Below, one piece after another: positions 9,246 to 19,257 of a DNA stretch of 64,000 nucleotides. The position numbers and the translations under genes are program-made. The DNA is taken from assembly GCA_024516155.1 (NCBI GenBank), contig JAJJXM010000083.1, positions 1 to 64,000 of the forward strand, read 5' to 3'. Every line of letters begins with the position of its first letter. Position 1 is the first letter of the stretch. The notes beneath the pieces were generated by a model. The model did not search any database. It was not told the origin of the DNA and worked only from the letters and a program-made list of their open reading frames with translations. Source of the DNA: Pyronema omphalodes (taxonomy: Eukaryota; Ascomycota; Pezizomycetes; Pezizales; Pyronemataceae).

Positions 9246-9956
9246 CATTAATCTCCTCCTTTTCCTCGTAACCCGAGGGGCTCATGCCCAGCAGTCCGAC
9301 CCCCGGAGCTTCCCATAATTCCCGTAAGTCTTCACGCCCCTTTGTTTCCCATACTAACTAACTAACTAATAATAATAATTACAAACATATACCTGCTAAA
9401 TAATCGCGTATCCTTTTTCTGGTTTCTTCCTATTTCTCCTCGCCTTCCGAAACGCGCGCCTCGCTTTCCTAATCCTACGCGAGCTCTCGCGCAGCTCCGT
9501 ATTCGATCCACCTTCGCGCGTCACCTTCCCGTCGCTCCCTCCTCCGCTCCTTGCCGAAACTTCTTCCGTCTCTTTTCCCCAGCTCGGCCGAGCTCCACCG
9601 AGCTCCACCGAGCTCCACCGAGCTGTGTTACCTTCCTCGCCGTATCCTTCGGAGCTCTCCATAGCTCACCGAAGCTGTACCGAAGCTTCGCCGAGCTCCG
9701 TCCTGCTTCATCTCGCTTTCCTTCGTCCCACCTCGTTCCACCTCTTCCCCGACGACCTTCTTGTTCCTTTTTCCTCCTTGACCCCGCGACCTTCTTGTTC
9801 CTTTTTCCTCCTTGTCCCCCGTGGTCTTCTTGTTCCTTTGTTATTCTCGTCGTCCCGTGGTAGCCAAGTACCACACCGTTACCGTAATTCCCAACGCCCA
9901 TGTGATTGCTGACGCAACCATAGCTCCTATCAACATGTCATTGTTGATTCTTGACA

Positions 9957-9961
9957 ATCCT
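9957..9961. other. Target-site duplication ATCCT, right copy
   Basis: Right-hand partner of the duplication at 647-651. It lies just beyond the outer element's slippery heptamer (9,963-9,969), so the inner element landed in the gag/pol overlap of the outer one. Confidence 0.93.
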
Positions 9962-11027
9962 CTTTTCCCGCTCTTTCTTCGACTTGTTCCTCGTCGATGT
10001 TGGCTTCTGCCGCCCGGTACGTTCGTCGTTCCCCCATTGGTTTCTTGTGGGGGCATTTGGCGGCATAGTGGCCCGTTTTCCCGCAGTTGAAACACTCGTT
10101 GTTTTTTCGTCGTTTCTCTTCCTCGGTCCTATCCCTAGGCCTGCCCCTCCGAGTGGCATCCAGTTCCATCGGCTCGGGTTCCGAGAAGGTCGATCCCTGG
10201 TGGCCGTTCCTCGGATGGAAATTCTGGTAATGAGGTTCGAATCGGTTTCGCAGGGTCCGGAAATTGAACAGCCGGTTGTCCAATGCAATTGCTTTGTTTG
10301 CGAAATCGATTATCTTCGTCGGACGGGTCTCGAGGATGGCGAGTTGCCTTTGCACGTCCACATGAAGTCCATCGCTGAACTGATCAATGTAGATTTCGTC
10401 GTTGTAACGCAGGTCCGCGATGATTCTCTGGAACTCGGCCCAATACGCTGCGGCGGACCGATTTCCCTGACGGACATTTTTGAATTTCCTCCTCGCTACT
10501 TCCCTTGAATCCGCCTCTCCAAATGCTCTCGAGACGGCAGTCTTGAATGCCTCCCAGGTGGTGTACGTGCTCCTCCCCCTCTCGATGGAGGGTTCAATCC
10601 ATGACCACGCATTTCCCCGGCACCGCGAACTGGCGTAATTAACCTTTTTAATATCACTGTCGAACCTGTTCGGTTCACAGTTGAACTTCAGCTCGCACTG
10701 AGTTAGGAAAGCCCGAAGCTTCGTCCTCTCGCCATGATAGAGTTCGGGATCCTCGACCTTGGGATTACTGGTCGGAGAGGGTCGATAGGTGAGTTGTTGG
10801 AACAGTTGTTGAAGCTGCTCCTTTGTCATCACGACCGAGGGTGGCGTCATACCGCTCGTTCCCTGTTGAGAGGCCATTATGGAGGCTATGTCCTCGTGAA
10901 TCTGTGCTGGTCCCGGTGAATCCGGAGTCTGTGGGCGGGATCGGTGTTCGGGGGTTACTGGGCTCGCTGGACCGGTGGCTTCTCTTTCGATAACCTCGCT
11001 CAGCTCCTGCAATCGGAACGGATCCAC
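9957..11027 (-). CDS. gag: gag of the outer Gypsy element, split at its 3' end
   Basis: Gag of the older element, homologous to the inner gag but clearly diverged. It reads DPFRLQELSEVIE, then DPELYHGERTKLRAFLTQCE, FGEADSREVARRKFKN, ALDNRLFNFRTLRNRF and the knuckle CFNCGKTGHYAAKC. It shows no internal stop. It ends in the inner-element insertion at GKED; the last codons (PQE and stop) lie at 640-651. The window shows no in-frame ATG before 10,877, and a TAA lies shortly upstream of the conserved DPFRLQ block (GTG at 11,027). A non-AUG start or a spliced leader must be considered, as in the inner element. A G GGA AAA heptamer is kept at 9,963-9,969. Confidence 0.88.
9963..9969 (-). promoter_or_regulatory. 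Putative -1 frameshift heptamer, outer element
   Basis: G GGA AAA in the gag frame (GCG GGA AAA GAG GAT). It is at the same codon position as in the inner element and only a few bases from the inner element's insertion point. Confidence 0.55.
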
Positions 11028-11114
11028 GGTATTGGTTGTTGCTTATTATTTTGTTTCTTAGTTGTGGTTGAAGCCCTTCGTGCTTCCTTAGTTGTATCGG
11101 GTGTCGTTCGGAGG

Positions 11115-11124
11115 ACGCAATCAA
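11115..11124 (-). other. Primer binding site core of the outer element
   Basis: The minus strand reads TTGATTGCGT one base after the end of the outer LTR. It is exactly complementary to ACGCAATCAA at 11,416-11,425 in that LTR. The rest of this LTR differs strongly from the inner LTR, so the shared pair is conserved. Confidence 0.7.
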
Positions 11125-11125
11125 A

Positions 11126-11873
11126 TGTCAAAATCCGGCTACACACGGCCGACAGGCGATACAACCGTCGGATTGCTATGCAATCGGGTTCGGCTCTGGA
11201 CTTCTAGGTGAGTTAGTCACGGGCTCAGGCAGTACTTACCTTGTACACAGGATGTCCCTGCAGCGTTGCCTCTGATAGGATCGTCGGATGGGGATCTGGG
11301 TGGGGGGATAGGTAGGTATTCGGGATGGGTAAGTATGTTGAGATGGGCTGGGTTTGTGGTCACGGGTTGGATGATAGAACTGCAGTGTGTAGATAGGATT
11401 TGTGTAAATAGATAATTGATTGCGTACTAGACTAATGAAATACAAATGTCCCCTTATATACCTTTGTCCCTGTGCTCATGTGATTTCCCAACTTATCTGA
11501 CCCGCAGATATTCCATCCATCATGAGACACCCTTCGCTCCACCGTGACTCCCAAAACCTAACTAAAACACAATACAAACATAAACCAAAACATAATACAA
11601 AACATAACCAAAACATCATACAAAACAGAAGCAAAACACAATACAAAACAGAAGCAAAACATATTCCAAACCTCGAGGAAACCCTCCTCGTTCCATCCCG
11701 CACTTACCCCCTTGTCCCTCGCTTAACCCTAACTCCTCTCGCCTAGCCCTAGCTCCACCTCTTCGCCTAAACCCTAACTGTGACGTACGCCATCCCCAGC
11801 GTCACACCCACGAACCACAGCCCAGCTGTGGTTACAATCCCTCCCAGAAGCATATCCCTAGCGGTTCGTGACA
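11126..11873 (-). repeat. 5' LTR of the outer Gypsy element
   Basis: A 748-bp LTR bounded by a perfect 5-bp inverted repeat, TGTCA (11,126-11,130) and TGACA (11,869-11,873). A minus-strand TATATAA (11,454-11,460) lies 35 nt before the self-primer decamer ACGCAATCAA (11,425-11,416). An A-rich stretch of repeated ACAAAACATAATAC-like units fills 11,560-11,665. Short CCCTAAC/CCCTAGC motifs occur at 11,720-11,780. The partner LTR lies beyond the left edge of the window, so length and boundaries rest on the termini, the adjoining primer site and analogy with the inner LTR. Confidence 0.8.
11416..11425 (-). other. Self-primer decamer in the outer LTR
   Basis: Minus strand ACGCAATCAA, the exact complement of the primer site at 11,115-11,124. 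The pairing is limited to these ten bases, as in the inner element. Confidence 0.62.
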
Positions 11874-12155
11874 GCGGGGGGGGCTTCTAGAGATAGATTT
11901 GACGTGGAGTTCGACGAGAGAGATGGTTGTGGTGGTGGGGTGTTGATGGATGCCTGAGTCGGGGGGCTGCTGCAGAGTCCGAATCTCTGTCTTCACCGTT
12001 TGCACGACGAAAACGAGGGGACCTGATCTGAAGTCGCGGCGACTAGGTCATTCGAGCGAGCTAAAGACGATGCCGCACGAAAATCTGAGGATTTCCGTGT
12101 GGTTGTGGCTGTAGCTGGGGGGGGGGGGGGGGTCGAACTCGAGGTGTTGTGTCTT
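11874..12155. other. Spacer between the outer LTR and the macrosatellite
   Basis: About 280 bp of unique sequence with no gene seen. It contains a run of G (about 12,117-12,132) just before the first satellite unit. The outer element's target duplication should begin at 11,874 but its partner is outside the window. Confidence 0.6.
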
Positions 12156-15100
12156 ATTCTTATTGATGTATGTATTTACAGAAAGTAACGGAATGCTTAT
12201 TGATATATGTATTTACAGAAAGTAACGGAATTTTCTATTGATGTATGTATTTGCAGCTGGTGGCTTCTCCTCTCCAACTGGTTTCGCTGAGATCGTGGTT
12301 ACTCGGGTGCTTGTGCAGGGTGTCTGTCATCCCTGGAGATGTCATGGTTCCCGATTCCGACAAGATGAGAGACAATGCACAGTGCCAGTGAGTCAGTGAC
12401 CACACAGTCGCGTAACAAAATCAATCGCTTTCTTCTCGCTAGACAGGTAGCATGGTCACCATCTGGGTCAATAGACTGGTTTTAGTTGATTTGCATACTA
12501 ATTCTACGAAGAATTATCGCTACTCGACTGTATCTGCACCAGTCGACTCACCCTGGGCGCGGAACATTCAATTCCAGTACGTACTACAAAGCGTGCATTG
12601 GATCGTTGCTGTTCGCGCGTCTCAAACGCGCACCAATCGCTGGCCGAATAAGCTTCCGAGCGCGCGCACCAGACTGCTGCAGTTGCTATGTAGCGCGCAC
12701 CGGTCGATCAGACGTACAGTTTTAATGTTTCTTACCGTTTTAATGTTCCAACAACTGTTCAAAAATCGTGGAAAATTGTGCAGAGTGAACCGTGAAAGAA
12801 TGTGTATCAAGGCGCACACTTAGGGCAGAAGTGGAGGATAAGGAGAAAGTGGAGTCAAGGAGAAGCTGCGGAAGCAGTAAAGGCGGATTGAAGCCGGATT
12901 GTAGACGAAGAAGTCGCCGAGAAGCGGATTGAAGGCGGATTATAGACAAGGGAGTGGTGGAGACGACAAAGGGAAGGAGTAAAGCGAGAGAGAAGCGAGA
13001 GAGAGGCGGGGAGAACAGAGCAGACATCTGTCGTACAGTCCCGCTGCGCTCTCAAGCGTGGATAGAATCGCTGGAAGACTATGCTAAGCGCGCTCCTGAT
13101 AAATGCCGTCCCTAATGTAAAGCGTCAACTGAATTGAACTATGAGAGGGGTCAAGGCTGACCTGTCGTCTACACGAGACTGTGCGCCTGTGGTGGAATGA
13201 GGTGTATAATCGGTATTGAAGCATTATTGAAGCATTCGGTATTGAAGCATTATTGAAGCATTTTCTCGAGGATATGCAGTTATAGTCCCGGGGAACAGTG
13301 TAAAATGTCTGACACGTTTTGTGAGGAAAGCCGTAGAAAGATATATGTAGCGTCTTGTGTCGGCCGTAGAAGATATATGTAGCGTCTTGTGTTGACCGTA
13401 TCAGTGGTATATGGGCCGTGTTATACAGAGGTGATAGATGGAGTGTCAATACGACGTTAGAACGATATGCCGTTGATTTCAATAGGGTATACAGAAAACC
13501 AGCAGAAGACACTGAAAGCAAATTCCATAAGCCCGTAGTTTCATTGTATGCCTTCGTGAGCGGCGTAAGATATACATTGCTCCAAAGCATACGGCTTCCG
13601 GAGGAAGTCTTTATCATTTTCTTCTTTTGAGTCAGTCCGGTTTCTTGAATAGAAGTTAGAATGCGATTCCTCGCGCAAGGGTTCACCCGGAGATGTCCTT
13701 CACAGGATGTTGGAGTGATCTTGCCTCGATGCACCAGTGCTAATAATGAAAACTTGCGAACCCTTGAGCGATATCGCAGTTCACCCGTATCAACTATTGA
13801 CACCCTCTAAAGTGATATCATCATACTCCGATCCTCTGTTTGGTGCTGAAACGAAGAGTTCAATATCTGCAGATTCACGCGTTGATTCAGTACTAGGCAT
13901 GATCTATCACTCGTTCTGATTTTCATCGTGCATGCACCAGGCGTCCATACAGCTTAATGCCATCCTATTGATCATTGCTCAACAGTGAGTATACCTTTAT
14001 TGCTGTGTGTAACTATTTTACACTTTTGAATACAAAGACTTTAACGTAAAGAATAAACGGTCTGACCCTACTTCATGGTTATCACGCGAACAGGTCTCAT
14101 GGCCGGTTCAATCCAACGGTGCCCTTGAAAGAAGTCAGTAATCGATAGAGCCTTTATAGTGATGCATAGCAGTCAAATTGTAATCTGTAGAGTATTTTGA
14201 GAATTAGATGCACCACACTAACACTGTATCAAACGACCCAACGCAAAAAAGGCCCACTTCTCTGCCAACCGCTAAGGTCAGAGCAGAAAAGTGGGCCAAC
14301 TATACAATGAGAATCAAAAGTCAGTTGAGACAGAGATGAATTGCAGACATATAGCAAAAGTGTTTTGGCTTTAACCAGTCAATGCTGGCCTTCTCCAAAT
14401 TCCCATCGTCCGATGCGCAACCGTGCAATTGGGGATACTCGCAACTTAATCGAGAGTTTGATGAAAAAACAACGCAAGTACAAAAAAAAACAACGCAAGT
14501 ACAAAACAAAACAAAACAACGCAAGTACAAAACGAAACAAAGCAAGCACAAAACAAAACAAAGTAAATAGCAAATAAACAACAAGTAAATAGCAAATCTT
14601 GGCTTTAACCAGAAAACGCTGGGCTTCTCCAAGTTCCCAATCTTCCATCGGCCAATTGGGGATACTCGCAACTCAATCGAGCGTTTGATGAAAAAGCAAC
14701 GCAAATAAATAGCAAATATATGGCAACAGTAAATAGCAATTATATGGTAGATATATGGCAATTATATGGTAGATATATGGCAGAATATGGCAGAATATGG
14801 TATTATATGGCTCACTATGGTAGTATATGGCGGAATATGGTAGTAGACTGTGAAGGGGGACACGTAGGCATAATATAGTCAAAATCGGAACGTCTTTACT
14901 GGAGTCAGCTGAACCAACATGCCAAGTTTCCAACATTATCATATGCAGCGTATCTTCTTCCTGTTGCCGTTGCCTCCGTTATCATGTGGAACAGTGTATC
15001 TTCTTCCTGTTTCCGTTGCCTCCGTTATCATGTGGAACAGTGTATCTTCTTCCTGTTTCCGTTGCTTCAGTCATTGCTTTTTCAAAGATTCCGAGTCCCA

Positions 15101-15730
15101 GTGACATAACCTGCTGATTTCATGGGTCGCGGCATTTTGTCTGGGATAGGAAATACGTCGAATCAGGGCAAGTAAGAAACAAGCGGTGATATGGCGTGAT
15201 GTTGCTTCCGGACTTTGGGTTCATTTGGTATGTGCGTAGACACGGATATTTTTGTGTTCGTCTTCACAATCCTTTCGAACCCCAATTCTTCACATTGCTT
15301 TCGAACCCTAATTCTTCACAATTCTTTCGAACCATATTTCTTCACAGTTCTTTCCAACCATATTTCTTCACAGTTCTTTCCATCCCAATTCTGCTGTTTG
15401 ATTGCATAACTAGTACGAGAACAAATTGTCATCCTCCGTTTTGCAATCTCATTAACGCCGTCTGTGTTGGGAGGAGTCCTGCACGGCGAGTCGGGGAGGG
15501 GCTGCGAGCACACAGGCAAGTTGGGTTCGAGCACAAGGCAAGTTGGGTGCACGAGGATCGGAATTTGTGATCTAGATATGTATTGTAGATGTAGTTTTTG
15601 TATATTCATTGTGGATATATTTGTATATACTCACTACTAGGTGCAGTGAGGACATGTGCTGCAAGGAATCAAAGCAATGACATCTCCGAGATAGCCGGGT
15701 GTATTGACAGGGAAGAGAAAAAGTAACGGA
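12156..15730 (+). repeat. Macrosatellite unit 1 (3,575 bp)
   Basis: First unit, differing from units 2 and 3 by many substitutions and small indels, mostly in the first 600 bp and around 13,340-13,400, where a short block is duplicated. It carries the leader triplet, a TTGAAGCATTA minisatellite (about 13,215-13,262), the hairpin at 14,251, two copies of the 100-bp sub-repeat (14,369 and 14,600) and a TATATGGYA-rich tract (14,710-14,850). Confidence 0.9.
14251..14297 (+). repeat. Conserved satellite hairpin, unit 1
   Basis: Inverted repeat GGCCCACTTCTCTGC (14,251-14,265) and GCAGAAAAGTGGGCC (14,283-14,297), a 15-bp stem with one mismatch and a 17-nt loop. It is preceded by AACGCAAAAAA and followed by AACTAT in every unit that has it. 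Confidence 0.85.
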
Positions 15731-18700
15731 ATTCTTATTGATGTATGTATTTACAGAAAGTAACGGAATGCTTATTGATATATGTATTTACAGAAAGTAA
15801 CGGAATTTTCTATTGATGTATGTATTTGCAGCTGGTGGGCTCTCCCTCTCCAACTGGTTTAGACTGGTCCGCACTGGGATCGTGGTTACTCGGGTGCTTG
15901 TGCAGGGTGTCTGTCATCCCTGGAGATGTCATGGTTCCCGATTCCGAACGCTCCAGGTCAAAGACAAGATGAGAGACAAAAATGCGCAGTGCCAGTGAGC
16001 CAGTGAGCCAGTGACCACACAGTCGCGTAACAAAATCAATCGCTTTCTTTTCGCTAGACAGGTAGCATGCAATCTGGCTCACGATACAGTAGACAGGTTC
16101 TGGTTTACTTGCTATTCTACAAGCAAGTACCGCAGTCTCAGCCACACGGGGAGCGCAATATTCCTTTCCAGTACTACAAAGCGCGTTGCTGTTCGCGTAT
16201 CTCAAACGCGCACCGAAAAGCTGGAATAATCCCCCCCAAACGCGCACGCTTCCGAGCGCGCGCACCAGACTGCTGCAGTTGCTATGTAGCGCGCACCAGA
16301 TCAGACGTACAGTTTTAATGTTTCTTACCGTTTTCATGTTCCAACAACTGTTCAAAAACCGTGGAAAATTGTGCAGAGTGAACCGTGAAAGAATGTGTAT
16401 CAAGGCGCACACTTAGGGCAGAAGTGGAGGATAAGGAAAAAGTGGAGTCAAGGAGAAGCTGCGGAAGCTGCGGAAGCAGTAGAAGCGGATTGAAGCCGGA
16501 TTGAAGCCGGATTGTAGACGAAGAAGTCGCCGAGAAACGGATTGAAGGCGGATTGTAGACGAAGAAGTCGCCGAGAAGACAAAGGGAAGGAGCAAAGCGA
16601 GAGAGAAGCGGGGAGAACAGAGTAGGCATCTGTCGTATAGTCCCGCTGCGCTCTCAAGCGTCGACAGAATTGCTGGAAAAAAAAGACTATGCTAAGCGCG
16701 CTCCTGATAGATGCCGTCCCTAATGTAAAGCGTCAACTGGATTGAACTATGAGAGGGGTCAAGGCTGACCTGTCGTCTACACGAGCCTGTGCGCCTGTGG
16801 TGAAATGAGGTGTATAATCGGGATTGAAGCATTATTGAAGCATTCGGTATTGAAGTATTATTGAAGCATTTTCTCGAGGATATGCCGTTATAGTCTCGGG
16901 GAACAGTGTAAAATGTCTGACACGTTTTGTGAAGAAAGCCGTGGAAAGATACATGTAGCGTCTTGTGTTGACCATATCAGTGGTATATGGGCCGTGTTAT
17001 ACAGAGGTGATAGATGGAGTGTCAATACGACGTTAGAACGATATGCCGTTGATTTCAATAGGGTATACAGAAACCCAGCAGAAGACACTGAAAGCAAATT
17101 CCATAAGCCCGTAGTTTCATTGCATGCCTTCGTGAGCGGCGTAAGATATACATTGCTCCAAAGTATACGGCTTCCGGAGGAAGTCTTTATCATTTTCTTC
17201 TTTTGAGTCAGTCCGGTTTCTTGAATGGAAGTTAGAATGCGATTCCTCGCGCAAGGGTTCACCCGGAGATGTCCTTCACAGGATGTTGGAGTGATCTTGC
17301 CTCGATGCACCAGTGCTAATAATGAAAACTTGCGAACCCTCGAGCGATATCGCAGTTCACCCGTATCAACTATTGACACCCTCTAAAGTGATATCATCAT
17401 ACTCCGATCCTCTGTTTGGTGCTGAAACGAAGAGTTCAATATCTGCAGATTCACGCGTTGATTCAGTACTAGGCATGATCTATCACTCGTTCTGATTTTC
17501 ATCGTGCATGCACCAGGCGTCCATACAGCTTAATGCCATCCTATTGATCATTGCTCAACAGTGAGTATACCTTTATTGCTGCGTGTAACTATTTTACACT
17601 TTTGAATACAAACTTTGACGTAAAGAATAAACGGTCTGATCCTACTTCATGGTTATCACGCGAACAGGTCTCATGGCCGGTTCAATCCAACGGTGCCCTT
17701 GAAAGAAGTCAGTAATCGATAAAGCCTTTATAGTGATGCATAGCAGTCAAATTGTAATCTGTAGAGTATTTTGAGAATTAGATGCACCACACTAACACTG
17801 TATCAAACGACCCAACGCAAAAAAGGCCCACTTCTCTGCCAACCGCGAAGGTCAGAGCAGAAAAGTGGGCCAACTATACAATGAGAATCAAAAATCAGTT
17901 GAGACAGAGATGAATTGCAGACATATAGCAAAAGTGTTTTGGCTTTAACCAGTCAATGCTGGCCTTCTCCAAATTCCCATCGTCCGATGCGCAACCGTGC
18001 AATTGGGGATACTCGCAACTTAATCGAGAGTTTGATGAAAAAACAACGCAAGCACAAAACAAAACAACGCAAGTACAAAACAAAACAAAGTAAATAGCAA
18101 ATAAACAACAAGTAAATAGCAAATCTTGGCTTTAACCAGAAAACGCTGGGCTTCTCCAAGTTCCCAATCTTCCATCGGCCAATTGGGGATACTCGCAACT
18201 CAATCGAGCGTTTGATGAAAAAGCAACGCAAATAAATAGCAAATATATGGCAACAGTAAATAGCAATTATATGGTAGATATATGGCAATTATATGGTAGA
18301 TATATGGCAGAATATGGCAGAATATGGTATTATATGGCTCACTATGGTAGTATATGGCGGAATATGGTAGTAGACTGTGAAGGGGGACACGTAGGCATAA
18401 TATAGTCAAAATCGGAACGTCTTTACTGGAGTCAGCTGAACCAACATGCCAAGTTTCCAACATTATCATATGCAGCGTATCTTCTTCCTGTTGCCGTTGC
18501 CTCCGTTATCATGTGGAACAGTGTATCTTCTTCCTGTTTCCGTTGCCTCCGTTATCATGTGGAACAGTGTATCTTCTTCCTGTTTCCGTTGCTTCAGTCA
18601 TTGCTTTTTCAAAGATTCCGAGTCCCAGTGACATAACCTGCTGATTTCATGGGTCGCGGCATTTTGTCTGGGATAGGAAATACGTCGAATCAGGGCAAGT

Positions 18701-19257
18701 AAGAAACAAGCGGTGATATGGCGTGATGTTGCTTCCGGACTTTGGGTTCATTTGGTATGTGCGTAGACACGGATATTTTTGTGTTCGTCTTCACAATCCT
18801 TTCGAACCCCAATTCTTCACATTGCTTTCGAACCCTAATTCTTCACAATTCTTTCGAACCATATTTCTTCACAGTTCTTTCCAACCATATTTCTTCACAG
18901 TTCTTTCCATCCCAATTCTGCTGTTTGATTGCATAACTAGTACGAGAACAAATTGTCATCCTCCGTTTTGCAATCTCATTAACGCCGTCTGTGTTGGGAG
19001 GAGTCCTGCACGGCGAGTCGGGGAGGGGCTGCGAGCACACAGGCAAGTTGGGTTCGAGCACAAGGCAAGTTGGGTGCACGAGGATCGGAATTTGTGATCT
19101 AGATATGTATTGTAGATGTAGTTTTTGTATATTCATTGTGGATATATTTGTATATACTCACTACTAGGTGCAGTGAGGACATGTGCTGCAAGGAATCAAA
19201 GCAATGACATCTCCGAGATAGCCGGGTGTATTGACAGGGAAGAGAAAAAGTAACGGA
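15731..19257 (+). repeat. Macrosatellite unit 2 (3,527 bp)
   Basis: I found no difference between this unit and unit 3 in the stretches I compared, and all frames translate identically. Minisatellites: a 47-bp repeat (TCTTCTTCCTGTTTCCGTTG core, about 18,475-18,600), a roughly 26-bp repeat with CTTTCGAACC (about 18,790-18,915) and GCAAGTTGGG repeats near 19,040. Confidence 0.92.
17825..17871 (+). repeat. Conserved satellite hairpin, unit 2
   Basis: Same stem as unit 1. One loop base differs (CCGCGAAGG for CCGCTAAGG). Confidence 0.85.

Larger units (their letters stand above)
652..9956 (-). mobile_element. Complete inner LTR retrotransposon, Ty3/Gypsy chromovirus
   Basis: A 9,305-bp element bounded by two 1,004-bp LTRs (652-1,655 and 8,953-9,956). 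It is flanked by the 5-bp direct repeat ATCCT at 647-651 and 9,957-9,961. Order on the minus strand: 5' LTR, primer binding site, gag with a CCHC knuckle, protease, reverse transcriptase, RNase H, integrase, GPY/F-like segment and chromodomain, ORF3, polypurine tract, 3' LTR. The integrase-before-chromodomain order and the chromodomain place it in the chromoviruses. The self-complementary primer site resembles the Tf1/sushi branch. By eye I found only two differences between the LTRs (positions 665 and 769 relative to the other copy), so insertion is recent. It is nevertheless defective: gag and pol each hold one in-frame stop, and a half-LINE sits at 1,778-3,571. Confidence 0.95.
8953..9956 (-). 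repeat. 5' LTR of the inner Gypsy element
   Basis: Promoter LTR for the minus-strand transcript. A TATATAA box (plus-strand TTATATA at 9,239-9,245) lies 38 nt upstream of ACGCAATCAA (minus strand, from 9,207). That decamer is the exact complement of the primer binding site just downstream of the LTR. If transcription starts about 35 nt after TATA, the RNA would begin at or next to this decamer. The LTR ends TG...CA and is followed on the right by the ATCCT target duplication. Confidence 0.95.

Noticed and set aside
11720..11785. CCCTAAC motifs in the outer LTR as interstitial telomere sequence
   Set aside because: Only isolated single motifs in a C-rich stretch, no tandem TTAGGG run.
13084..13803. 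239-codon minus-strand frame in unit 1 and unit 4
   Set aside because: Interrupted in units 2 and 3 and absent in units 5 and 6. It contains translated minisatellite (NASIPNASIMLQY), so chance openness is likely.
14251..14297. Hairpin as a Helitron 3' end
   Set aside because: No CTRR end about 10 nt after the stem, no A/T insertion site, no Rep/helicase frame in any unit.
15810..16412. 200-codon minus-strand frame repeated in three satellite units (also 19,337 and 22,864)
   Set aside because: Identical only because the units are identical. In units 1, 5 and 6 the frame is broken or shortened. No domain or coding bias seen.
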